Assembly: GCA_937136425.1 (NCBI GenBank)
Contig: CAKZON010000006.1
Span: 62,001 to 126,000, forward strand
DNA from: an uncultured Crocinitomix sp.
GTDB lineage: Bacteria; Bacteroidota; Bacteroidia; Flavobacteriales_D; Crocinitomicaceae
Direction of reading: 5' to 3'
Length of the DNA: 64,000 nucleotides
The notes beneath the pieces are model-generated. The model had not been told where the DNA came from. It saw only the letters and a program-made list of their open reading frames with translations, and made no database searches. Position numbers and translations under genes: made by a program. This document shows, in pieces, positions 9,412-17,506 of this stretch (positions are counted from its first letter, which is position 1; every line of letters starts with the position of its first letter).

Positions 9412-9419
9412 TAAATTTG
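9412..9419 (+). promoter_or_regulatory. -7 box (TAAATTTG) for the CHU_C adhesin gene
   Basis: Exact TAnnTTTG match 21 bases before the preferred ATG at 9441. A short inverted repeat ATTCG-gttaat-CGAAT lies upstream at 9373-9388. This box argues against the in-frame TTG at 9417, which would lie inside it. Confidence 0.6.
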
Positions 9420-9440
9420 ATTTTTAGGCATATTAAGACA

Positions 9441-12002
9441 ATGAAGATGAGATCTATATTTAAATTAATTGCAGTTATAGGGTTAATAACTGCGGCCCCA
9501 TTTAATTCTCAAGCACAAGTATGCATACCCACTTATGGAACGGTTTGTTTCACTGGTGGCGGTGCAATCACAGAAGATTTAATTGATAACTTTTGGACAG
9601 TCGGTGGAATTACTGACATTACGAATATGGATACTGACTGTTGTCTACTTCCTAACAACTATTGGTACACAGGTTTAGAAGTACACGGTTGTGCTGGTGA
9701 AACAATTGAAACAAATGTACAATGTGAAGTTGCCTCATTTGATCAAGGTTTTGCCATTTGGATTGATTGGAATCAAGATGATGTCTTTGCTGCCTTAGAA
9801 AAAGTTTATGCCTCTCCTGATTTTGGAGATGGTGTTTATACAGGTTCCTTCACAATTCCTTTAGATGCAGCACCTGGCTCTTACAACATGCGTGTTAGAT
9901 GTAAATATGCATCTGCTGGTGCAGGAATTAACCCATGCGACAATCAGACTTATGGAGAAACAGAAGATTATATTGTAGTTGTTGGAACTTGCGACCCTAC
10001 AATTTGCGAGGGAGATTCGGTTGAAATTGATTTAGGAACAATGCCTCCAGGACCAATTACTTATAGTTGGACACCAGATATTGATATCGCTGATGCTACT
10101 GCTGGACCAACTGTTGAAGTTTGGCCGACTGTTACAACTGAATATATTTGCGAAATTACATCTCCTGATAGTACTTGGTTTGTTCCAATCAACGTTTATG
10201 TAGTACATCCTGCAAATCCTTTTGCTGGTTTAGATGATACAACTTGCCACGATCTTGGGGAACCTTACGTTTTCCCTGCCACATTAGACATTCCAGAAAT
10301 AGATGTGACATTAGATTGGGAAATGGATGACTTTGATGGAGTAGGAACTCCATTAATTGCTTACGCACCTGATGATGATGAATTAATTACAGGAGTTATT
10401 GTAAGCATGCCTGGAACATATGATTTTGTTTTATACACTGAAGATGTTACTGGTTACTGTCCTGATCAAAGTGACACAATTACACTACTATTCTCTGAAG
10501 CTGAACATGAATTGGCAGCAACAGATCCTTTATGCTTTGGTGCTGCAGACGGAACCATTACGGTAACTGGCATAGGAACGCTACCAACGGCAGAATACAG
10601 TATTGACGGTGGAGTAACATGGCAGCTATCAGATACATTTACAGGCTTAACTGCTGGCACATATACAGTTATTTCTAAAGACGAATATGGCTGTGAATTT
10701 ACAAGTGACATAGAATTAATTGACCCAGAAGAAGTGGTTATTACAGTATCTTCCGACACATTGATTTGTCAAAACGGTACTGCAACTGTTACGGCTTCTG
10801 CAACTGGAGGAACATCATTCACATACGATTGGAGTATCCCTGGCGCAGATGATACAGGTACACAAACTGTCTCTCCTGTGGATTCACCATATTTAGTTAC
10901 AGTAACAGCAACAAATGAATTTGATTGCGTATCTATCATGGAAACTATTGAAATCACTCTTCGCGATCCAATTACCTTGGTAATTTCTGAAAATGATTCA
11001 ATATGTCCAACATTTGGTTCTGGAGCAACAGTAGTTGCAACGGGAGGTGATGGAGCATACACTTACACATGGACGGAAAATGGAACAGCAATGGTTGATC
11101 TGGCTAGTAGCATTTCAACAACACCTGAAGTAAACACTGTTTATTGCGTTACAGTTGATGATGGTTGTGAAACTACACCTGTTACAATTTGTACTCAAAC
11201 AATTATTCACCCTGTTCCAGTTCCAATATTTACTTCTGATATTACAGCTGGATGTAACCCTTCCACTGCACTATTTGAAGCCACAGTTGTACCATCAGAT
11301 ATTCCTGTTTGGACAATTAACGGATCTACATATACAGATTTAGATGATGTAGCATATGAATTTACAGAAGTTGGATTTTATGATATTACTCTAGAAGTGA
11401 CCAACGAGTGGGGATGTGTAAATGAAGTAACTGCAGTTGATTATTTCGAAATCGTTGATGTACCACATTTTGATTTCTTTATTAACCCTAATCCAACTAC
11501 AATTTTTAATACTAAAATCAAGTTAACACCTTCTGATTTAAGTACAGGTCATACATACGAATGGAGCATGCCTGAAGGTACTCCTTCAACTTCAACTGAA
11601 GAAACACCAACTGTATTGTATCCAGAAGGCGTCCCTGCTGATTATGAGGTTGAATTAACCGTGACAAATGAATACGGATGCTACAGCACCAAAGTTCATA
11701 CTGTTAACATTTTAACTGATGTAATCATATACGCACCTAATGCTTTCACACCTGATGGTGATCAATTCAACGAAGGATGGAGTGTTTATATAGATGGTAT
11801 TGATATTTATGATTTCAACTGTCAAATATATAACCGTTGGGGAGAAATCGTTTGGGAATCATTTGATGCCTCTGCCGTATGGTACGGAACTTATGGTTCT
11901 GACATAGCACAAGAAGGAACCTACGTTTGGGTTGTTCAAGCAAAAGAAGGAACAACCGACAAAAGATTAGAATTTAGAGGTACAGTAAATGTACTGAGAT
12001 AA
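9441..12002 (+). CDS. Secreted T9SS type B (CHU_C) protein with GEVED domain
   Basis: An 853-residue surface or secreted protein. A signal peptide (about 1-26, ending NSQAQ) is followed by a cysteine-rich GEVED-type domain (about 60-180: AIWIDWNQDDVF, GETEDYIVVVG), several Ig/PKD-like and SprB-like modules (for example YSIDGGVTWQLSDTFTGLTAGTY), and a C-terminal CHU_C domain (about 770-853: IYAPNAFTPDGDQFNEG, IYNRWGEIVW). The last domain directs export by the type IX system, usually ending in release or attachment to the cell surface. The start at the ATG at 9441 fits the signal peptide and the upstream -7 box. A strong terminator follows 26 bases after the stop, so the gene is monocistronic. 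Ligand unknown; adhesion is a typical role. Confidence 0.92.
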   Translation: MKMRSIFKLIAVIGLITAAPFNSQAQVCIPTYGTVCFTGGGAITEDLIDNFWTVGGITDITNMDTDCCLLPNNYWYTGLEVHGCAGETIETNVQCEVASFDQGFAIWIDWNQDDVFAALEKVYASPDFGDGVYTGSFTIPLDAAPGSYNMRVRCKYASAGAGINPCDNQTYGETEDYIVVVGTCDPTICEGDSVEIDLGTMPPGPITYSWTPDIDIADATAGPTVEVWPTVTTEYICEITSPDSTWFVPINVYVVHPANPFAGLDDTTCHDLGEPYVFPATLDIPEIDVTLDWEMDDFDGVGTPLIAYAPDDDELITGVIVSMPGTYDFVLYTEDVTGYCPDQSDTITLLFSEAEHELAATDPLCFGAADGTITVTGIGTLPTAEYSIDGGVTWQLSDTFTGLTAGTYTVISKDEYGCEFTSDIELIDPEEVVITVSSDTLICQNGTATVTASATGGTSFTYDWSIPGADDTGTQTVSPVDSPYLVTVTATNEFDCVSIMETIEITLRDPITLVISENDSICPTFGSGATVVATGGDGAYTYTWTENGTAMVDLASSISTTPEVNTVYCVTVDDGCETTPVTICTQTIIHPVPVPIFTSDITAGCNPSTALFEATVVPSDIPVWTINGSTYTDLDDVAYEFTEVGFYDITLEVTNEWGCVNEVTAVDYFEIVDVPHFDFFINPNPTTIFNTKIKLTPSDLSTGHTYEWSMPEGTPSTSTEETPTVLYPEGVPADYEVELTVTNEYGCYSTKVHTVNILTDVIIYAPNAFTPDGDQFNEGWSVYIDGIDIYDFNCQIYNRWGEIVWESFDASAVWYGTYGSDIAQEGTYVWVVQAKEGTTDKRLEFRGTVNVLR

Positions 12003-12028
12003 AGATAAACCCGTCTCAAAAAACACTA

Positions 12029-12057
12029 GGGCTGTCCTCCAGGACGGCCCTTTTTTT
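12029..12057 (+). terminator. Rho-independent terminator after the CHU_C gene
   Basis: Stem GGGCTGTCC / GGACGGCCC (nine pairs, one G-U) with a TCCA loop, followed by seven T. The A-rich stretch before the stem could let it work in reverse for the gene at 12084-12482. Confidence 0.92.
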
Positions 12058-12083
12058 GTTTAAAAACTTGTGAAAGATCAATT

Positions 12084-12482
12084 TCAATTGCTTCTCTCCC
12101 ATTCTTCTGACTGCTCAATTACCCAATCTAATTGCTCTTGCAAACAATATATCTTTGCCTGAATAATTTCAAATTCTTGTTGTATTAAATAACAATGTTC
12201 TTTCGATTTCAATAACCTTTGATAGTCCTTTAACACCTTCATTAACAATTCTATTGAATTGAACACTCCTGTACCCTTTATTAATACATTTAACATTGTT
12301 AACTCTCTCTGTACTTTCATAATTGTTTGTTTTAATTTGGAAACCACAGAAGTGCTAACGAAAGCAGAAACAAGACATTCAAAAAAAATACGATCCTGAC
12401 CTTTTTCGTCAGGAATGGAGATTTTTTTTGAATTATACTTTAGTCTTGTTTCAATTTGAGTTAGTAGTAATTTTGTCGACAA
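12084..12482 (-). CDS. Hypothetical helical protein, start uncertain
   Basis: Not recognised. The open frame from a TTG at 12482 gives 132 residues; the first ATG, at 12320, would give 78 residues (MKVQRELTMLN...). The C-terminal half is predicted to be long amphipathic helices rich in Leu, Gln and Glu (EFEIIQAKIYCLQEQLDWVIEQ), a possible coiled coil. The N-terminal part is less convincing and contains a DNA hairpin (CTGAC/GTCAG near 12394-12413). No signal peptide or membrane segment is seen and no clean -7 box was found for either start. It stands alone, convergent to the CHU_C gene. The shorter form may be the real product; it may also not be a gene. Confidence 0.4.
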   Translation of the reverse strand: MSTKLLLTQIETRLKYNSKKISIPDEKGQDRIFFECLVSAFVSTSVVSKLKQTIMKVQRELTMLNVLIKGTGVFNSIELLMKVLKDYQRLLKSKEHCYLIQQEFEIIQAKIYCLQEQLDWVIEQSEEWERSN

Positions 12483-12658
12483 ACCTTAAAGCAAATGATT
12501 AATACAGAGATCAAATTTAAGTGGTGAAAAAATTAGTGCACTGCAATAATTAAAAGAAGGTATTAGAGAAGCCGCACAAATAATTTAAGTAATAAACACA
12601 TGACTTAAATCTGCTTCCCATTTTCATCTAAATAGTAATATTCATTCGTTAACCACTA

Positions 12659-12675
12659 TTTGCGAATATCGCAAA
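12659..12675. promoter_or_regulatory. Perfect palindrome, candidate operator
   Basis: TTTGCGA-ATA-TCGCAAA: seven-base perfect arms around three bases, centred 63 bases upstream of the -7 box core. The size and symmetry fit a dimeric regulator site placed upstream as for an activator. No regulator gene lies next to it, so the binding protein is unknown. Confidence 0.45.
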
Positions 12676-12725
12676 CAACGAAAAAGTCCTGCGTTTTTCA
12701 ATTATAAATCCGGCCATTCCCAATG

Positions 12726-12733
12726 TAGATTTG
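12726..12733 (+). promoter_or_regulatory. -7 box (TAGATTTG) for the TolB-like locus
   Basis: Exact TAnnTTTG match 25 bases before the ATG at 12759, predicting a leader of about 20 bases. Confidence 0.6.
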
Positions 12734-12758
12734 TAGTGTAATAATTAAAACACCAATC

Positions 12759-13898
12759 ATGAAAATTAAACTTTTTATAACGCTACTAATAATGGGATTG
12801 AGCTTTACAAAAACAAACGCTCAAACTATAGCAGTCTCAGATTTTAGTACAACAGGATTACATGCAACACCAAAAATAGTTGCAAAACTTGCACGACTTG
12901 AACTAATCAAAACTAACAAGTATGTAGTAATGGATGAATCAGACATGGATGAAGTATTAACAGAAAACGAAATGGACAATTGCTACGGCAAAAATTGTCT
13001 AGTTGAAATTGGAGAAAAACTAAACGTACCAATGGTATTGTCTGGATCAGCCGACGGTTTAGGAAATAAAATTGTAATCAGTATTAAACTGATAGACGTT
13101 AAAACCAAAACAATTAAAGATTCACGCTCAATGGAATTCGACAATCAGGAAATTGAGTTACAAAGAATGTTAGGTATCATTTTACAAGAAATGCATGACA
13201 TTCAACCAAATGAAGAAACAAAAAAGCGCCTTGCATTCAAAAATGAGGTAATCATCTCTAATAACGTGGGCAAAATGAACAACTCAGGCCCAAGAATGGG
13301 AATTTCATTTTTGCACGAAAGTGATCTTTATGACTTTTTTAGAAGAAGCGAAACACAAGGCGGATTAAACATTCAACCTGTTACAACTAACCTAGGTTAT
13401 CAGTTCGAAGGCCAATATATTGGAACGGAAAATTTCTCAGCTTTAGCAGAAGTAATTTTTAACGTCAGCGGAATGGAACAAGGACAATTTTTACCAAGCC
13501 TTAGTATTTTAAACGGCTTCAGATTCGGAACTCAAGGTTGGGAATTTGCTTTTGGACCAAGCTTTGGCTTCAGAAGAGAATCTCAAGGTTTTTTCTCTGA
13601 ACAAGGTAAAAACCTTTTTGGCAGAGAACAAGGCCGATATTGGTCAAGAAGTGACTTTTATAACCAAGGATACACCAATGACATTTTGGAGAGTGAAGGC
13701 TATGAATTTACAGATAATTTGGACAAACGAGGAGATGTAAAAATTAATACGAACTGGTTAATGGCTGTAGGAAGAACCTTTAAAGCTGGTGCACTAAATA
13801 TCCCTTTTAATGTCTACTACTCATACAATAAATTCGGTGGTTCAATAGGAACTAGTATAGGGTTTAACGTAACAAAAAGTAAATCAAATATTAACTAG
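12759..13898 (+). CDS. Secreted TolB/CsgG-like domain plus outer-membrane barrel-like protein (copy 1)
   Basis: A 379-residue exported protein of unknown function. Signal peptide about 1-21 (TKTNAQ). The N-terminal domain (about 22-150) resembles the TolB-like/CsgG-like fold of lipoproteins that sense or bind envelope partners: IAVSDFSTTG, a tract on how to define rank (KYVVMDESDMDEVL), then CYGKNCLVEIGEKLNVPMVLSGS with a conserved Cys pair and a strand reading VISIKLIDVKT. The C-terminal half (about 165-379) is rich in alternating aromatic and glycine residues (FEGQYIGTENFSALAE, FRFGTQGWEFAFGPSFGF) and looks like a small outer-membrane beta-barrel. It is strongly similar over its whole length to the protein at 14458-15594. 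It is first in a three-gene operon. Fold assignment is by eye and moderate. Confidence 0.75.
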   Translation: MKIKLFITLLIMGLSFTKTNAQTIAVSDFSTTGLHATPKIVAKLARLELIKTNKYVVMDESDMDEVLTENEMDNCYGKNCLVEIGEKLNVPMVLSGSADGLGNKIVISIKLIDVKTKTIKDSRSMEFDNQEIELQRMLGIILQEMHDIQPNEETKKRLAFKNEVIISNNVGKMNNSGPRMGISFLHESDLYDFFRRSETQGGLNIQPVTTNLGYQFEGQYIGTENFSALAEVIFNVSGMEQGQFLPSLSILNGFRFGTQGWEFAFGPSFGFRRESQGFFSEQGKNLFGREQGRYWSRSDFYNQGYTNDILESEGYEFTDNLDKRGDVKINTNWLMAVGRTFKAGALNIPFNVYYSYNKFGGSIGTSIGFNVTKSKSNIN

Positions 13899-13904
13899 AA
13901 CGTC

Positions 13905-14447
13905 ATGAAAGCTTTATTCATAATACTGTTTTTATCTTCGGCTGTTTATGCACAAGAAAATCCTTGGGAAAACAAAAACAAAGAAAACCCTTGGGGCAAT
14001 CAAACAAAAGAGGTTGAAAAGAAAGACTCCGTTCAAAGCAACAATAACCAGACAAAAACAGACTCGGTTAGCACAACTGTAGTGGTATTCGAAAGAAATC
14101 AACCTGCTGTAAACGAATCAATGTTAATTGATGAGGCACAAGAAAAAGCCGCTAGTGAATATAAAAACGGAAATGATTTTGCAGTTGGATTTGCAACTGG
14201 ACTATTTCTAAATGTATTCGGTATTGTTCCTGATATCCCTTATGTCTTGATTGATTCAAAACAAGAAAAAAGCATTGAATCAGAGATAAGTTCAGATTCG
14301 ACTTACACCAACGTGAATAAAGAAAAATTAAAAACCAGTACTAAAAAAACAATGAAAGGCAAAAAGTTCTTTTCTACTGTAGGAGGAACAGTACTTGGAT
14401 CAATGGTACAAGTTGTAGCATTCGCAACATTATTAATTGCACTTTAA
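13905..14447 (+). CDS. Small exported protein with ENPW repeats and C-terminal hydrophobic segment
   Basis: Not a recognised family. The 180-residue product has a signal peptide (about 1-16, AVYAQ) and a polar, Lys/Asn/Gln-rich region beginning with a twice-repeated ENPW(E/G)N motif. Two hydrophobic stretches follow: about 85-110 (FAVGFATGLFLNVFGIVPDIPYVLI) and the last 25 residues (TVGGTVLGSMVQVVAFATLLIAL), which would anchor it in a membrane. It begins six bases after the upstream paralogue and ends ten bases before the next, so all three are very probably one transcript. Its position between two related barrel-like proteins suggests a complex with them; no function is claimed. Confidence 0.72.
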   Translation: MKALFIILFLSSAVYAQENPWENKNKENPWGNQTKEVEKKDSVQSNNNQTKTDSVSTTVVVFERNQPAVNESMLIDEAQEKAASEYKNGNDFAVGFATGLFLNVFGIVPDIPYVLIDSKQEKSIESEISSDSTYTNVNKEKLKTSTKKTMKGKKFFSTVGGTVLGSMVQVVAFATLLIAL

Positions 14448-14457
14448 AATAAACATT

Positions 14458-15594
14458 ATGAAAACTATTAAAACCACAATAATCATAGCCCTACTTCTAA
14501 TTACCGGAAGCAGTTTTGCCTCATCAATTGGTGTTGGCCCAATAAAAACCTTTGGAATCTTTGCAGAAACAGAAACAGCTTCTACAATTGCCCGACTAGA
14601 ATTAGTCAAACTTGAAAAATATCAAGTATTAGATCGTTTCGACATGCAAGAAATTGAAAATTATACTGAATATCAATCATGTTTTGGAAAGTCTTGTTTA
14701 GTTGAATACGGCGAAAAGTTAAATGTTGATTACATTCTTTCAGGAAATATTGACGGATTAGGAAACAAAATTGTTATTACCCTAAAACTAGTCGATATTA
14801 AAAGTAAGTCAATCGTTAAAACACATACGTCTGAATTTGACAATCAAGAAGCCGAGTTACAACGAATGATCGGAATAGTAATTAAAGAAATGCATGAAAT
14901 CGCTGTTGACCCTATCCTGAAAAAACAATTATCATTCAACAATGAAGTAATTACATCTAACAATGTTGGAAAAGTTAGTAACCGTGGCCCAAGAATGGGT
15001 GTCGCTTATACTGTAGGAACTTTAAACGAATTTGCAATAAGACCAGAATCACAAGGAGGATTAGAAATATCTCCAATCGTATCAAATCTTGGATATCAAT
15101 TTGAAGGACAATACGTAGGAACAGAAAATTTCTCTGCACTATTCGAAGGATTAATCAACTTTACAGGATTAGAGCAGGGGAAATTTATACCGAGCTTTTC
15201 ACTTTTAAACGGGTTTCGATTTGGAAAACAAGGATGGGAATTTGCTTTTGGACCATCATTCGGAGTTACTAAAACATCCGTTGGATTCTTTACGGAAGAA
15301 GGCAAGAATTTACTGGGTGAGTCAGCACCTAGATACTGGTCACAATCAGAGTATGAAGCATCTGAATTTGCAGAAAACGCTCCTTATACTTATGGATATG
15401 AATTCACTCGAAATTTAGATACTAGAGGTCGTTTAGATTTTAATACGCGTTGGATTATGGCAATTGGACGCACTTTTCAATCAGGCGCTCTAAATATTCC
15501 AGTAAACGTTTACTATTCATCTCAAAAAGGCGGTGGAATGGCCGGAATCAGTGTAGGATTTAATGTAACTAGAAACAAAACCAATATTAACTAA
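14458..15594 (+). CDS. Secreted TolB/CsgG-like domain plus outer-membrane barrel-like protein (copy 2)
   Basis: A 378-residue paralogue of the protein at 12759-13898. Starting at the ATG at 14458 gives a good signal peptide (about 1-22, GSSFAS); the frame opens at a TTG at 14437 inside the previous gene and is not needed. The same landmarks occur in order: CFGKSCLVEYGEKLNVDYILSG, KIVITLKLVDIKS, SEFDNQEAELQRMIGI, NNEVITSNNVGKVS, FEGQYVGTENFSALFE and a C-terminal strand-rich half ending in GFNVTRNKTNIN. Shared blocks run from end to end, so the pair arose by whole-gene duplication, with divergence mainly near residues 180-200 and in the loops around 285-320. A strong terminator follows. The role is unknown; a paired envelope complex is possible. 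Confidence 0.75.
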   Translation: MKTIKTTIIIALLLITGSSFASSIGVGPIKTFGIFAETETASTIARLELVKLEKYQVLDRFDMQEIENYTEYQSCFGKSCLVEYGEKLNVDYILSGNIDGLGNKIVITLKLVDIKSKSIVKTHTSEFDNQEAELQRMIGIVIKEMHEIAVDPILKKQLSFNNEVITSNNVGKVSNRGPRMGVAYTVGTLNEFAIRPESQGGLEISPIVSNLGYQFEGQYVGTENFSALFEGLINFTGLEQGKFIPSFSLLNGFRFGKQGWEFAFGPSFGVTKTSVGFFTEEGKNLLGESAPRYWSQSEYEASEFAENAPYTYGYEFTRNLDTRGRLDFNTRWIMAIGRTFQSGALNIPVNVYYSSQKGGGMAGISVGFNVTRNKTNIN

Positions 15595-15622
15595 AAAAGT
15601 AGAGTAATCTACGTTAACCCAA

Positions 15623-15656
15623 GGGAAGAGCATGATTGGTTGCTCTTCCCTTTTTT
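15623..15656 (+). terminator. Rho-independent terminator of the TolB-like operon
   Basis: Stem GGGAAGAGC / GCTCTTCCC (nine perfect pairs) with a ten-base loop, followed by six T. It ends the three-gene operon 28 bases after the last stop codon. Confidence 0.93.
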
Positions 15657-15745
15657 ATTGCGCTATTCTCAAACTAAAACCATCCGTTAAGCATCCGTTA
15701 AGCATCCTAATATTTTGCATACCTTTATCCACTTATAATTTCAAT

Positions 15746-17506
15746 ATGGATATTTTCTCTCACTTTAAAAGTACACTTTGTGTACTCGTTTTTTGTTTAA
15801 TTACAGGAATTAACTTTGCTCAAACCCCTGCCCCTTATCAAATTAACGAAACGCACACATTTGCTTCTGCTTTTAGAGTATATAAAAACATGGCCGAAAA
15901 ATATCCAACCAAATGTCAGTTTCAACAATTTGGTTCATCAGACTACGGTATTCCCATTCCACTTTTTATAATGAATGAAAGCGGTTTATTCACCGCCGCG
16001 GAAATTGAATCCAAAAATGTAATCCTCATTAATAATGCGATTCATCCTGGCGAGCCTTGTGGTGTTGATGCCTCTATTAAGTTGGCACAAGATTTATTAG
16101 AAGGTGGGCTTCCTAAAAATGTAATTATTGCCATTATACCAATCTACAATGTTGGTGGTGCGCACAACAGAAATTGTTGTAGCCGTGCAAATCAAAACGG
16201 CCCCTCAGAATATGGATTTAGAGGAAATTCCAAAAATTTAGACTTAAACCGTGATTTCATCAAAGCAGACAGTAAAAACACCTTGGCTTTTTATAAAATA
16301 TTCCATTATTTAAAACCTTCTATCTTCATTGACACACACACTTCAAATGGCGCAGATTATCAACACACAATGACGTTAATCACCAGTCAATTAAACAAAA
16401 TGAATCCTGAGTTAGCTGCTTATACAAAAGATAAACTCAATCCCTATTTATTCGATAAAATGGAAGAAGGCAACTACCCAATGTCTCCATATGTTCACCC
16501 ATTAAGCAAAACACCTGACGACGGAATTAAAGACTATTTAGAAACACCGCGTTACTCAACAGGTTATACGAACCTTTTTAATACTATTAGTTATGTGACA
16601 GAAGCACACATGCTAAAGACTTATGATGAACGAGTAAAATCAACTTATCTTTTTCTGAGTGAAATGATATCTTATGTAGACAATAATCATGCAGAACTAA
16701 CAGAGGTTCGTAATAAAGCGCGAAAAGCATTAATTGAGAAAAAAGAATTTGCACTCAATTGGATTTTAAACACTACGCAGTTCGATACGATTCCGTTTTT
16801 AGGTTATACGGCGCAATACAAAAAGAGTAAGGTAACTGGTGTCGATCGCTTATTTTATAACCGCGAAATGCCCTATAAAAAACATATTCGATATTTCAAT
16901 ACCTACATTCCAACTTCTTATGTTACGGCGCCAGAGTATTATATCATTCCGCAAGCTTGGGACAATATTATAGACCTTTTACGAGCCAATAATATACCCG
17001 TTTATCAATTCAAAAATGAAACATCTCTCATTGTAGAAATGTATGAAATTTTGGATTATGAGACCACACAATCCCCTTACGAAGGGCATTACTTACACTC
17101 AAAAATTAAAGTAAACTCAATAAAACAAAACATGACTTACAGAAAAGGCGATTTTGTGATTCCTGTTAAAAATGAAAACATTCGTTTTATTATTGAAACA
17201 TTAGAACCTCATGCGCCAGATAGCTATTTTGCGTGGAATTATTTTGATGCTGTGTTACAACAAAAGGAGTGGTTTTCGGCCTATGTATTTGAAGATGAAG
17301 CTGCAGATATGTTAGATGCTGACGCTGGATTACGAACAGACTTTGAGTTAAAGAAAGCAAATGATACCGCTTTTGCCAACAACTCTTTTGCTCAACTGTA
17401 TTATCTCTATAAAAAATCTCCTAATTACGAGCAGTCAAATAATAAATACCCAATTACAAGACTTATGAAGTCTTTAGATCCTCAGTTGTTGGAAGCTTCT
17501 TACTAG
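15746..17506 (+). CDS. Secreted M14 family zinc carboxypeptidase
   Basis: A 586-residue exported peptidase. The ATG at 15746 gives a signal peptide (about 1-27, GINFAQ); the frame opens earlier at 15632, inside the terminator stem, which cannot be the start. The M14 core spans about 40-310: the HPGEPCG motif (zinc ligands H and E of HxxE), DLNRDF (substrate-binding Asn-Arg) and DTHTSNGADYQH (third zinc ligand His). The catalytic Glu is probably in the SYVTEAH segment. The C-terminal 250 residues are specific to this subfamily and have no assigned fold. Expected role: removing C-terminal residues of peptides in the periplasm or outside the cell. The 3' end overlaps the convergent exporter gene by 44 bases. 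Confidence 0.87.
   Translation: MDIFSHFKSTLCVLVFCLITGINFAQTPAPYQINETHTFASAFRVYKNMAEKYPTKCQFQQFGSSDYGIPIPLFIMNESGLFTAAEIESKNVILINNAIHPGEPCGVDASIKLAQDLLEGGLPKNVIIAIIPIYNVGGAHNRNCCSRANQNGPSEYGFRGNSKNLDLNRDFIKADSKNTLAFYKIFHYLKPSIFIDTHTSNGADYQHTMTLITSQLNKMNPELAAYTKDKLNPYLFDKMEEGNYPMSPYVHPLSKTPDDGIKDYLETPRYSTGYTNLFNTISYVTEAHMLKTYDERVKSTYLFLSEMISYVDNNHAELTEVRNKARKALIEKKEFALNWILNTTQFDTIPFLGYTAQYKKSKVTGVDRLFYNREMPYKKHIRYFNTYIPTSYVTAPEYYIIPQAWDNIIDLLRANNIPVYQFKNETSLIVEMYEILDYETTQSPYEGHYLHSKIKVNSIKQNMTYRKGDFVIPVKNENIRFIIETLEPHAPDSYFAWNYFDAVLQQKEWFSAYVFEDEAADMLDADAGLRTDFELKKANDTAFANNSFAQLYYLYKKSPNYEQSNNKYPITRLMKSLDPQLLEASY

Larger units (their letters stand above)
12483..12758. other. Intergenic region with palindrome and promoter of the TolB-like locus
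   Basis: No convincing open frame or RNA gene is seen here. The AT-rich stretch holds a 17-base palindrome at 12659-12675 and a -7 box at 12726-12733, both listed separately. These point to regulated expression of the gene at 12759. Confidence 0.6.

Noticed and set aside
12339..12482. N-terminal extension of the hypothetical gene at 12084-12482
   Set aside because: It depends on a TTG start and contains a DNA hairpin; the ATG at 12320 is at least as likely, so no separate claim was made.
15681..15707. Tandem copy of gcatccgttaa before the M14 peptidase gene
   Set aside because: Only two copies of an 11-base unit, probably chance slippage, with no promoter feature.
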